Assembly (NCBI GenBank): GCA_021324355.1
Contig: JAJPJD010000006.1
Span: 85,424-149,423, forward strand
Direction: 5' to 3'
DNA: 64,000 bases
From: Actinomycetota bacterium
Lineage (GTDB): Bacteria; Actinomycetota; Acidimicrobiia; Acidimicrobiales; RAAP-2
Below the pieces are notes generated by a model that saw only the letters and a list, made by a program, of their open reading frames with translations, was not told where the DNA came from and searched no databases. Positions 25,387 to 33,062 of this stretch are shown here, piece after piece (the stretch's first letter is position 1; every line of letters begins with the position of its first letter). The translations under genes were made by a program, and so were the position numbers.

Positions 25387-25741
25387 GCCTGCCGCCTACC
25401 TTCGCGGCGCGGCCAAAATCCCGGTGCGTGTCAGCCTGTGCTTCCGAATGAGGCAGCGGGTAGGTCGTTGACAGAGCCGCTGATCTCGAGCATCTCAGTC
25501 GTCCGCCCCATAGGCAGCCGTCAGGAAGGAGATCCTCCAGGCGACGATGGCACTGCACGCCGAGGAAGGGAGCGTCTTGAGATCCGCTACGACCGGACAA
25601 CCAATGTTGCCGACAGCCTGCTCACCATCCGATCGGCAGTACACAGCCTGGCCAACCCGACATGGCCACACGGCCACGCAGGGCCCGACCCTGCGGAGCG
25701 GGCGCCGGCACAGCGCCAACACCTCCCGTTTCCCATCTGCT
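25387..25741. other. Gene-poor stretch
   Basis: About 355 bases between the LuxR fusion and tRNA-Arg. Apart from the hairpin at 25678-25694, I see no gene, RNA or repeat that I can support. Confidence 0.4.
25678..25694 (-). terminator. Hairpin downstream of tRNA-Arg
   Basis: GCAGGG (25678-25683) and CCCTGC (25689-25694) pair around CCCGA. The tRNA is read leftward and its 3' end is at 25742, so the hairpin lies 48 bases downstream and is a likely processing or termination site. No T-run is present. Confidence 0.45.
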
Positions 25742-25817
25742 TGGCGCCCCCGGCAGGATTCGAACCTGCGTAGAAGGGATTAGAAGTCCCTCGCCTCATC
25801 CGCTCGGCCACGGGGGC
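25742..25817 (-). tRNA. tRNA-Arg (anticodon TCT)
   Basis: Read on the minus strand from 25817: acceptor GCCCCCG pairs fully with CGGGGGC (25752-25746). The D-arm is GCCGAGCGGATGAGGC, and the anticodon stem AGGGA/TCCCT encloses the loop CTTCTAA, giving anticodon TCT. The T-loop carries the standard TTCGAAT. CCA is encoded (25744-25742). Confidence 0.93.
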
Positions 25818-25980
25818 TTCAACTGCTTTCATCGACGTGAAGCGCCTTGCCTGCTGCTCGGACCACCGTTCGCTCGCGGCTAACGCCGGATGCCGAGACC
25901 ATCCAGCCTATTCGATCAGAACGCCAAGGAGACCTGGGGACGCCGGCCACCAAGACCGACACGCTCCTAGACTCCCTCCT

Positions 25981-27912
25981 GTGGCACCGTTCGATACCGA
26001 GCTCATGACCATCAATGCGAGCGACAGCGAACTCCGGTCGCACGTGGAGGAGGCCGAGCTGCCGCCGCTCCTTCCGGCACTCGCCTATGCCACCGGCGAT
26101 CTGACCCTTCTCCGCGAAGACCTGCGCCCCGATCCGACCCTGGCTGCGATGCCTCAGGGCGGTCTCAGCCCCGACCAGCAGGCGACTATCCGAGAACTGG
26201 CCGTCAGGGCGCTCGGTCGGTTCCGCGACGCCGGCAGCGTTCCCGCGCCGCCACCGTCTGAGGACCAGCTCCTCATGATGATGGAACACACGGTCGGTGC
26301 CCGGGACATGTCCGCCTACCTTCCCCTGCTCGAAGAGGAGCTCGCCTACCGCGGGGAGGACCGGCGGGCACCCACGTGGCGCAAAGATGCACTAGCCCCT
26401 GAACGAGAGCTGACGGTGGCGGTCATCGGGGCCGGCATGTCGGGACTGCTGGTCGGGCACCGGCTCCGCCAGGCCGGGGTGCCCTTCGTCATCTTGGAAA
26501 AGGACGGCGATGTGGGCGGGACCTGGCTCGAGAACAGCTACCCAGGCTGCCGGGTCGACAACCCGAACCACAACTACAGCTACTCGTTCGCCCAGCGGCA
26601 CGATTGGCCTTACCACTTCTCGACGCAGGATGTCCTGCTCGAGTACTTCAAGAAGTGTGCCGACGACTTCGGCATCCGGCCGTTCATCCGCTTCAACACC
26701 GAGGTCCTGTCGGCTGCCTGGGACGACGCGGCGCAGCGATGGGAGCTACGAGTTCGGCACGGCGACCTCGAGGAGACCCTGAGCGCACACGTGGTGATCA
26801 GCGCGGTGGGTCAGCTCAACCGACCCCGGTACCCGACCGAGATCGAGGGCTTTGGCAGCTTCAGTGGCCCCGCGTTCCACTCGGCTCGGTGGCGGCACGA
26901 TGTCGACCTGGAGGGTCGCCGCATCGCCGTCATCGGGACCGGAGCCAGTGCGATCCAGTTCATCCCCGAGATCGCACGACTGGCTGGCAAGGTGACCGTG
27001 TTCCAACGGACACCCCCCTGGCTCGCTCCGACGCCCGACTACCACGCCGAGGTCTCGCGAGGGCAGCAGTGGCTCTACCGCCATGTCCCTGCCTACAGCG
27101 AGTTCAACCGCTTCTCGATCTTCTGGAAGATGGGTGACGGCGTGCTGGCCAATGTACGTGTCGACCCCTCCTACCCGCCGCGGCACAATGCGGTCAGCGC
27201 GGCCAACGATCTGGTCCGTACCATGCTGGAGGGATACCTGCGCTCCCAGCTCGCCGACCGCCCCGACCTCCTCGAGCAAGTGATCCCGAGCTACCCCCCT
27301 GGTGCCAAAAGGATGCTTCGGGACAATGGCATCTGGCCGGCAACGCTCAAGCGCGACAACGTCCGGCTGGTCACCGATGAGATCGCGGCAATCACGCCTG
27401 CCGGCGTCAGGACCACCGACGGTACCGAGCACCAGGCCGACATCCTGATCTATGGAACCGGGTTCCAAGCGTCATCGTTCCTGGCACCCATGCGGATCTG
27501 TGGTCGTGCCGGCATCGACTTGCACGACCACTGGTCTGGCGAGCCCCGCGCCTACCTCGGGATCACAATCCCAGGGTTCCCGAACTTCTTCTGCCTCTAC
27601 GGCCCCAACACCAACATCGTGATCAACGGCAGCATCATCTACTTCTCGGAGTGCGGGGTGCGCTACATCATGGGCTGTCTCGAGCTCTTGCTGCGAACCG
27701 GCAAGACCGCGATGGAGGTCCGCAAGGACATCCATGATGAGTTCAACGAACGGGTCGATGCCGAGAACCGGCGCATGGCCTGGGGCTGGTCCGACGTGCG
27801 GAGCTGGTACAAGAACGCGTCCGGTCGGGTCTCCCAGAACTGGCCGTTCACCCTGCTCGAGTACTGGCAACAGACGCTGCGGCCCGACCCGGGACATTAC
27901 GAGCTGAGCTGA
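25981..27912 (+). CDS. Baeyer-Villiger-type flavin monooxygenase
   Basis: A 643-residue protein from GTG 25981; ATG 26005 is a close alternative. The first ~145 residues are an extra helical region. Then comes the FAD-binding GAGMSG (150-155), EKDGDVGGTWLENSYPGCRV, and the Baeyer-Villiger fingerprint FxGxxxHxxxW (Phe294, His300, Trp304: FSGPAFHSARW). A second Rossmann motif GTGASAIQF binds NADPH. These enzymes insert oxygen next to a ketone carbonyl, or oxidise heteroatoms. The long N-terminus and DNPNHNYSYSF stretch fit the group related to cyclohexanone, phenylacetone and steroid monooxygenases, but the substrate is unknown. A tRNA-His gene and a TetR gene follow. Confidence 0.92.
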   Translation: MAPFDTELMTINASDSELRSHVEEAELPPLLPALAYATGDLTLLREDLRPDPTLAAMPQGGLSPDQQATIRELAVRALGRFRDAGSVPAPPPSEDQLLMMMEHTVGARDMSAYLPLLEEELAYRGEDRRAPTWRKDALAPERELTVAVIGAGMSGLLVGHRLRQAGVPFVILEKDGDVGGTWLENSYPGCRVDNPNHNYSYSFAQRHDWPYHFSTQDVLLEYFKKCADDFGIRPFIRFNTEVLSAAWDDAAQRWELRVRHGDLEETLSAHVVISAVGQLNRPRYPTEIEGFGSFSGPAFHSARWRHDVDLEGRRIAVIGTGASAIQFIPEIARLAGKVTVFQRTPPWLAPTPDYHAEVSRGQQWLYRHVPAYSEFNRFSIFWKMGDGVLANVRVDPSYPPRHNAVSAANDLVRTMLEGYLRSQLADRPDLLEQVIPSYPPGAKRMLRDNGIWPATLKRDNVRLVTDEIAAITPAGVRTTDGTEHQADILIYGTGFQASSFLAPMRICGRAGIDLHDHWSGEPRAYLGITIPGFPNFFCLYGPNTNIVINGSIIYFSECGVRYIMGCLELLLRTGKTAMEVRKDIHDEFNERVDAENRRMAWGWSDVRSWYKNASGRVSQNWPFTLLEYWQQTLRPDPGHYELS

Positions 27913-27996
27913 CCGTCTCGGACTCGGCCCGGCACGGCCCAGGGCCACCGCCCGGCCCGGGACCACTGTCTCGCTGTGCCACACTGGGACCCCTCG

Positions 27997-28073
27997 GTGG
28001 GCGCAGCTCCGTTGGTTAGAGCGCCAGGTTGTGGCCCTGGAGGTCGGGGGTTCAAGTCCCCTCGCTCACCCCA
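27997..28073 (+). tRNA. tRNA-His (anticodon GTG)
   Basis: Acceptor GTGGGCG (27997-28003) pairs with CGCTCAC (28063-28069) with one G-T pair. The D-arm is GCTCCGTTGGTTAGAGC, and the stem CCAGG/CCTGG holds the loop TTGTGGC, anticodon GTG. The T-loop has TTCAAGT. Discriminator is C at 28070 and G at 27996 would provide G-1, both features of tRNA-His. CCA is encoded (28071-28073). Confidence 0.95.
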
Positions 28074-28101
28074 CGGGGATCGGTCCCCACGGGGATCGGT
28101 C
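28071..28101 (+). repeat. Tandem 15-base direct repeat at the tRNA-His 3' end
   Basis: CCACGGGGATCGGTC occurs at 28071-28085 and again at 28087-28101, one base apart. The first copy begins with the encoded CCA of the tRNA. Its function is unknown; it could be chance slippage or a remnant of a recombination site. Confidence 0.6.
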
Positions 28102-28148
28102 GGGCGAGGGCAGCACTGCCGGACCGGCGGCGAAGGGTCTCGCGCTCG

Positions 28149-28175
28149 GTCCCTGCCGGCGCGGCCGGCAGGGAC
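28149..28175 (+). terminator. Strong hairpin downstream of tRNA-His
   Basis: A perfect 12-base inverted repeat (GTCCCTGCCGGC and GCCGGCAGGGAC) with the 3-base loop GCG, about 75 bases after the tRNA. No T-run follows. It lies before the TetR start at 28230, and the likeliest role is a terminator for the tRNA transcript. Confidence 0.55.
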
Positions 28176-28229
28176 AGGCTGCCGACCGGCCGGTTCGACG
28201 CCACCGCCACGAGGCCCAACAATGGGGCC

Positions 28230-28829
28230 GTGGCGGAGGCAGGTTCGGTCCCTGGAGGTCAGCGCCAGCACATCTTGGACACCGCGTTGGCGCTGATGGC
28301 GCAGCGGGGGGTGGCTGGCACCAGCATGCGCGACCTCGCAGCTGCCACCGGGTTGAACGTCGCCTCCCTGTACCACTACTTCCCGTCCAAACAGGACCTG
28401 CTGGTCGCGGTGCTCGCCGAACGCGGGTTCCTGGACGACATCGCCATCACCACGCCGACGCCGGGCGATCGAACCCCGGCGGTCAAGCTGGCCGACCTCC
28501 TCAACGAGTTGCTCCAGTCCATGCTCGAGGTCGAGGACTTTGTGCGGCTCATGCTGGGCGAAGTGATGCGCAACGATCAGACCGCGCTCTCGGTCGGCCA
28601 TGAGCTCTTGGCCGCCACCCAGCGGGCGCTTGAGCACTGGATTGACCAAGACCAGCCCGAGCTGGCCCGCGGCGCCGGGGCTGACGCGGTCGCACGGATG
28701 CTCCGAGCCACCCTCATCGGCCTGTTCTTCGAGCACGTCGCCGGGGTTCTGGACACCGAGGACCCGAGTGCGGCCCTTCGAGCACGGGCCGAGGAGATCG
28801 CGTCCATCCTGCACCGCGATCCCCCTTGA
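28230..28829 (+). CDS. TetR family transcriptional regulator
   Basis: A 199-residue protein started at GTG 28230. Residues ~10-57 form the helix-turn-helix (HILDTALALMAQRGVAGTSM, then LAAATGLNVASLYHYFPSKQ). The ligand domain contains FVRLMLGEVMRNDQTALSVG and an Ala-rich C-terminal helix. It sits between tRNA-His and the end of the converging liv-type operon. A 16-base dyad at 34471-34486 in front of that operon is the nearest operator-like site of TetR type, so control of the transport operon is possible but unproven. Confidence 0.9.
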   Translation: MAEAGSVPGGQRQHILDTALALMAQRGVAGTSMRDLAAATGLNVASLYHYFPSKQDLLVAVLAERGFLDDIAITTPTPGDRTPAVKLADLLNELLQSMLEVEDFVRLMLGEVMRNDQTALSVGHELLAATQRALEHWIDQDQPELARGAGADAVARMLRATLIGLFFEHVAGVLDTEDPSAALRARAEEIASILHRDPP

Positions 28830-28835
28830 GATAGA

Positions 28836-29522
28836 TCAAGACCCGATCAACGGGATTCGGAGGCTGCCTTGCCCTTCCGGGCGCACCTTCGGCCGGTGGT
28901 CCCAGGTGTCCCGGCAGCTGTCGGAACAGAAGAGAATCGGATTGCCGAGCGCGTCCCGGGCCACGCTGTCCGCCACCGAGTGCGTCAGAGGGATGCCACA
29001 GATTGGGTCGGGGAACACGGTTCCCTCCAGGGGGGCGAGCCCCAGGCGGGATACGAACAGCGGGTGCTCGAGACCCCGCAGGGTCACCTCGCCGGCCGAG
29101 AGGACCGTGACCCATTTGGGTAGGTGCTGAACGATCTCCGGTCCAGCCCAGACCTCACCCCCAGGGGCCACGTCGCAGAGGCGGGCGGCCACGTTGACCG
29201 CATGGCCGATGTAGTCGTCCCCCTCGAGCAGGATCACGTCATCGACCATCAACCCGCATCTCACGGCCATCGGCTCCTCCGCCCGACGGGAGGCGACCTG
29301 CATCTCCACCGTCGCTGCGACCAGCGGCATGGTTTCCACTCCCACGAGCATGGCGCCGTCGCCGAGCCACTTGGCCACCCGGACCCCTCGCCGGGAGCAG
29401 ATTTCGCGGACCATCGACCGGAACGCGGTCAGGATCAACACCGCCCGCTCGTCCCCTTGGACTTCGGTGAAAGCGGTGAACCCGGACAGATCGATGAAGG
29501 CGAAGCTGCGCCGGATCCGCAC
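28836..29522 (-). CDS. Class III nucleotide cyclase domain fused to a YHS metal-binding domain
   Basis: A 228-residue soluble protein starting at 29522. Residues ~5-165 are a class III adenylate/guanylate cyclase homology domain: FAFIDLSGFTAFTE has the first metal-binding Asp, KWLGDGAMLVG the second, and HAVNVAARLCDVAPGGE the Asn/Arg pair for catalysis. Residues ~170-212 are a YHS-like domain (DPICGIPLTH, then GNPILFCSDSCRDTWD), with three cysteines suited to bind a metal such as copper or zinc. It may therefore be a metal- or redox-responsive cyclase. It ends the ABC transporter operon, 12 bases after the last ATPase, which suggests it signals uptake status. Whether the product is cAMP or cGMP cannot be read with confidence. 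Confidence 0.85.
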   Translation of the reverse strand: MRIRRSFAFIDLSGFTAFTEVQGDERAVLILTAFRSMVREICSRRGVRVAKWLGDGAMLVGVETMPLVAATVEMQVASRRAEEPMAVRCGLMVDDVILLEGDDYIGHAVNVAARLCDVAPGGEVWAGPEIVQHLPKWVTVLSAGEVTLRGLEHPLFVSRLGLAPLEGTVFPDPICGIPLTHSVADSVARDALGNPILFCSDSCRDTWDHRPKVRPEGQGSLRIPLIGS

Positions 29523-29534
29523 GACCAGATCGTC

Positions 29535-30284
29535 TCACGCCCCAGGGCTCGACGGGGGATCCGCCGCCGGACGGGCCGACGAGCCACCGCCGAGGACCGC
29601 CTCCAAGGGCTGGGTAGCCTGGCTCGGCGGCCCGTCAAAACGGACCGAGCCCCGGTCCAAGACGACGGCCCGATCCGCCAACTTGAGGACCCGGTCGACA
29701 CGCTGCTCGATGACCAGCAGGGCGATCCCCCGATCGTGCAGGGCGCCCAGCTGCTGGTAGAGGTCGTCTACGGCGGCAGGAGAGAGGCCGAGCGAGAGCT
29801 CGTCAGCCACCACCACGTCCGGCTGATCCGCCAGGACCTTGGCCAGAGAGAGGATCCGCTGCTGGCCCCCAGACAGGGTCCCGGCTCGCTGGTGGCGGCG
29901 CTCGGCCAGGATCGGGAACCGGGCGAACGTCTCCTCCAGGGCCTCCCGGACGGCCTTGGGGCCGAGCCATCGGCCAAAGGACAGCTCGAGGTTCTCAAGG
30001 ACGCTCAGCCGGGCGAACACTCCTCGACCCTCGGGAACCGAGGCCAGCCGGGCCCGGGCGATCCGCCAGGGTGCAGCACCGGTGAGGTCCCTCCCCCCGA
30101 CCCGGAGCCGGCCGGAAACCGGCCGGACGAGTCCTGCGCACACCCGGGCAACGGTCGACTTGCCAGCGCCGTTGGGGCCCACCAGGGCGACGACCTCACC
30201 ACGGCCTACTGCCAGGCTGATGTCGTCGATGGCTCGGTAGGGGCCGTAGGCGGCGGTGATCGACTCGAGCTCGAGGGCGGTCAT
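29535..30284 (-). CDS. livF: LivF-like ABC transporter ATPase
   Basis: A 249-residue ATPase of the branched-chain amino acid type. It shows Walker A GPNGAGKST, the Q-loop region, signature LSGGQQRILSLAKVLA, Walker B DVVVADELSLGLSP and a switch-like VIEQRVDRVLKLADRAVV. It pairs with the LivG-like ATPase whose gene overlaps it by 4 bases. The C-terminal ~25 residues are a Pro/Ser/Ala-rich extension. The pair powers import of an amino acid, amide, urea or aromatic acid; the family is broad. Confidence 0.93.
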   Translation of the reverse strand: MTALELESITAAYGPYRAIDDISLAVGRGEVVALVGPNGAGKSTVARVCAGLVRPVSGRLRVGGRDLTGAAPWRIARARLASVPEGRGVFARLSVLENLELSFGRWLGPKAVREALEETFARFPILAERRHQRAGTLSGGQQRILSLAKVLADQPDVVVADELSLGLSPAAVDDLYQQLGALHDRGIALLVIEQRVDRVLKLADRAVVLDRGSVRFDGPPSQATQPLEAVLGGGSSARPAADPPSSPGA

Positions 30285-31048
30285 GCCACCGCCTCACCCA
30301 GATAGGCCCGCCGGACGGCCGGATCGGCCATGACCTCCTCGAAGCGCCCCTGGGCGATGACTCGGCCGACATCGAGCACCACGACCCGGTCGCACGCGGT
30401 CGCGACCAGCCCCAGGTCGTGCTCGACCAGGAGCACCCCGATCCCCCGAGAGGCGGCCAGTTGAAGGGTGCCGGTCAGCTTGGACGCCTCCCAGCGGTCG
30501 AGCCCAGAGGATGGCTCGTCGGCCAGCAGCACCCGAGGTCGGCCGATCAGTGCTCGACCGAGCTCCAGCATGCGACAGGGCCCGAGAGGCAAGCTGGCCA
30601 CCGGAGCCTGGGCCAGGTCGGCCAGTCCGAGCTGATTCAGCACGTCGACGATCTCTGCTCCTTCGGCGGTACTCGGGCGAGCCCGTGCCAGCAACTGCGA
30701 CCACTGACCCGCCCGATGCCTGGCCCGCAGCGCCGCCAGCAGGTGCGCCTCGACCGAGAGCTCGGGAAAAAGTGCGACTCGCTGGAACGTGCGGCCGATG
30801 CCGAGCCTCGCCCGCTGGAAGGGGGGTGCGTCACCAAGCTCGATCCCTTCCAGAAGCACTGAACCCGAGGACGGCTCGAGCTGACCGCCCACACAGTTCA
30901 CGAGCGTGCTCTTCCCAGCCCCGTTCGGGCCCACAAGGCCGACGATCTCACCTCGGCGGAGCTCGAGGTCGACGTGGTCCAGCGCGACCACTCCCCCGAA
31001 GTTCACTGACAGCGAGCGCACCGCGAGCACGACACGGTCGTCAGCCAT
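30281..31048 (-). CDS. livG: LivG-like ABC transporter ATPase
   Basis: A 255-residue ATPase. Walker A is GPNGAGKSTLVNCVGG, the signature is SLPLGPCRMLELGRALIG (the LivG group uses a non-LSGGQ form), and Walker B is RVLLADEPSSGLD followed by VLLVEHDLGLV. It lies between the fused permease gene (8-base overlap) and livF (4-base overlap), so the four transporter proteins are made together. Confidence 0.93.
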   Translation of the reverse strand: MADDRVVLAVRSLSVNFGGVVALDHVDLELRRGEIVGLVGPNGAGKSTLVNCVGGQLEPSSGSVLLEGIELGDAPPFQRARLGIGRTFQRVALFPELSVEAHLLAALRARHRAGQWSQLLARARPSTAEGAEIVDVLNQLGLADLAQAPVASLPLGPCRMLELGRALIGRPRVLLADEPSSGLDRWEASKLTGTLQLAASRGIGVLLVEHDLGLVATACDRVVVLDVGRVIAQGRFEEVMADPAVRRAYLGEAVA

Positions 31049-33050
31049 CGTCAGCCCCGGGGTGCTCGAGTGCGCCGACGGTACTGGTGGCGATCACCAA
31101 GCCGTCATGCGGCGGCTGGTCGCGGCGGAGCAACCGCTCTGCTCGCTCTGTCCACACCCGCTTCTCGTACTCGACGACTCCCTCAGGGTGCGCGGCATAC
31201 GTCAGCGCCCCGAATGCAAAGAGCACGATCGCGATCCCTCCACTTCCCCACCGTCCCGGGAGATAGCTGAGCAGCTGCTGCAGCACCGTGAACCCGATGC
31301 CCGCCTGGATCGCCCCTTCGATCGTCCGGACCCCGGTGGTGACCACCACCACCACGAACACCAACGAAAGTTCGTAATTGAAGTCGGCAGGGGTCACTGT
31401 CTGCTGCAACGAGGCATAGAGGGCACCACCGAGGCCTGCCAAGCCGGCCGAGAGCGCAAACACGAGGACCTTCGCCACGCTGGGGTTGATCCCCAGGCTC
31501 TCCGCGCCCACCGGGCTTGCCCGCAAGGCTTCGAGGTACAGCCCGACGGTGGAGCGCTGCACCAGCTTGACCCCTGCTGCGCACAGCACCAGGACCACCA
31601 ACACCAGGACGAAGAAGCCCTTCGTGCTGGTGGTCGCGAGGTTGAGCGAGCCAATCACCGGCCGGGGCACGACCAGGCCGACCGGCGGACCTCCAGCCCA
31701 CGAGTAGGGAAAGACGGCGTTGTCGGCCAGCAGGGCCAGAGCGAGCGTCAGCAGGGCCAGTGGCAGCCCACGAAGCCGGAGGGCGGGAAGGGCGCCGATT
31801 GCACCAACCCCTGCGGCCACGACCGCTCCGACCACCGCCCCCAGCAGGATCGGAAGGCCCTGATGCACGGCGAGCTGGGCCGCAGCAAAGGCACCCACCC
31901 CGGCAAAGGTGGCCTGACAGAGAGACACCTCGCCACCGAGGCCGGTGATCAGGGTGATCGAGAGGAAGATGATCGAGTACACGAGCCCCGCCGTCAGCGC
32001 GAACCCCCAGTCGCCGGGGACCCAGGTGAGAACCGACAAGACGGCCGCCACCGCCAGAATCCGCCCGCCAACCTTGATCACCCGGTCCAGTTCATGGCTC
32101 CGAGTGAGGGTGATGCTCGGCGGCGGAGGTGGGTCGCACCCAGCCAACGGGTCCTCGTTCTCCTCGAGCGCCCGCATCTTGCGCCGACCCACCAGCAGCA
32201 GGGCCAGCAGGAGGAATGGAATCGCGGGTAGCAGGCCGGTGTGCCACACGCTGGTCGGCGAGAAGTAGCCGGCGGCGAGGCCCTCCACAACGCCAAGCAC
32301 GATCCCTCCGACCAGAGCGAGCGGGATGTCAGCGAGGTTCCCGAGGGCAGCCGCTGCCAGCGCGGCAACCAGCAGCACGGCGTAGTCGTTGGACTGCAGT
32401 GTCGGGTACTGCGGGGCCAGCAGCACCCCGGCCAAGCCGGCCATGACGCTCGATCCCATCCAGGCGGCCAACAGCACGCGGTCGGCTCGGATCCCTTCGA
32501 GCTCCAGCAGGCGAGGGCTCTCGACGGCCGCCCGAATGGTGAGACCGAGACGGCTCGCCCCCAGCAGCGCGCTCAGAACCACGACCACCCCGGCGCTCAC
32601 CAGCACCGTCTCCAGCTCGAGCCCGTTCACCGGCGTCGCCCCGACGTGGAGGTACACCCTCCCTGGGTCGAGGAAGAGCGTGGGCGGCGCGAAACGGGTG
32701 GCGCTCCCGAAGACCAAATTGACCAGCTCGGGCAGGGCAACCGACACTGCCACCGCCGAGACGACCTTGGCGGTCGTGTTGGTCGGTGCGATCCGCCGGA
32801 ACAAGAAGCGATCCAGGACCCCGCCGAGCACCGGAGCGAGGACGAGCACCGAGAGCACGCACGCAAGACCGACCGGCACACCGTTCTCGGTGAGCACGGT
32901 GTACAGGTAGGCGGAAACGAAGGCTTGCGCGCCGAACCCGAAATTGAACACGCCAGTGGTGCGGTAGGTGAGGACCAGGCCCATAGCGACGATGGCGTAG
33001 GTGCACCCGAATGGGATCCCCGGGAGGGCGTAGCTGAGAAACGTGCTCAC
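31041..33050 (-). CDS. Fused LivH-LivM permease of a branched-chain-type ABC importer
   Basis: A 669-residue membrane protein. Residues ~1-290 are LivH-like (FGCTYAIVAMGLVLTYRTTG; FNFGFGAQAFVSAY; VLLAAWMGSSVMAGLAGVLL), then a hydrophilic linker (RRKMRALEENEDPLAGCDPP), then residues ~330-640 are LivM-like (LITGLGGEVSLCQATFAGVG; GINPSVAKVLVFALSAGLAG). In most bacteria these are two genes; here one chain supplies both halves of the channel. The C-terminal tail of ~30 residues is charged. It is 12 bases after the binding-protein gene and overlaps livG by 8 bases. Confidence 0.92.
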   Translation of the reverse strand: MSTFLSYALPGIPFGCTYAIVAMGLVLTYRTTGVFNFGFGAQAFVSAYLYTVLTENGVPVGLACVLSVLVLAPVLGGVLDRFLFRRIAPTNTTAKVVSAVAVSVALPELVNLVFGSATRFAPPTLFLDPGRVYLHVGATPVNGLELETVLVSAGVVVVLSALLGASRLGLTIRAAVESPRLLELEGIRADRVLLAAWMGSSVMAGLAGVLLAPQYPTLQSNDYAVLLVAALAAAALGNLADIPLALVGGIVLGVVEGLAAGYFSPTSVWHTGLLPAIPFLLLALLLVGRRKMRALEENEDPLAGCDPPPPPSITLTRSHELDRVIKVGGRILAVAAVLSVLTWVPGDWGFALTAGLVYSIIFLSITLITGLGGEVSLCQATFAGVGAFAAAQLAVHQGLPILLGAVVGAVVAAGVGAIGALPALRLRGLPLALLTLALALLADNAVFPYSWAGGPPVGLVVPRPVIGSLNLATTSTKGFFVLVLVVLVLCAAGVKLVQRSTVGLYLEALRASPVGAESLGINPSVAKVLVFALSAGLAGLGGALYASLQQTVTPADFNYELSLVFVVVVVTTGVRTIEGAIQAGIGFTVLQQLLSYLPGRWGSGGIAIVLFAFGALTYAAHPEGVVEYEKRVWTERAERLLRRDQPPHDGLVIATSTVGALEHPGADDG

Positions 33051-33062
33051 TGGTCCCTGCCC

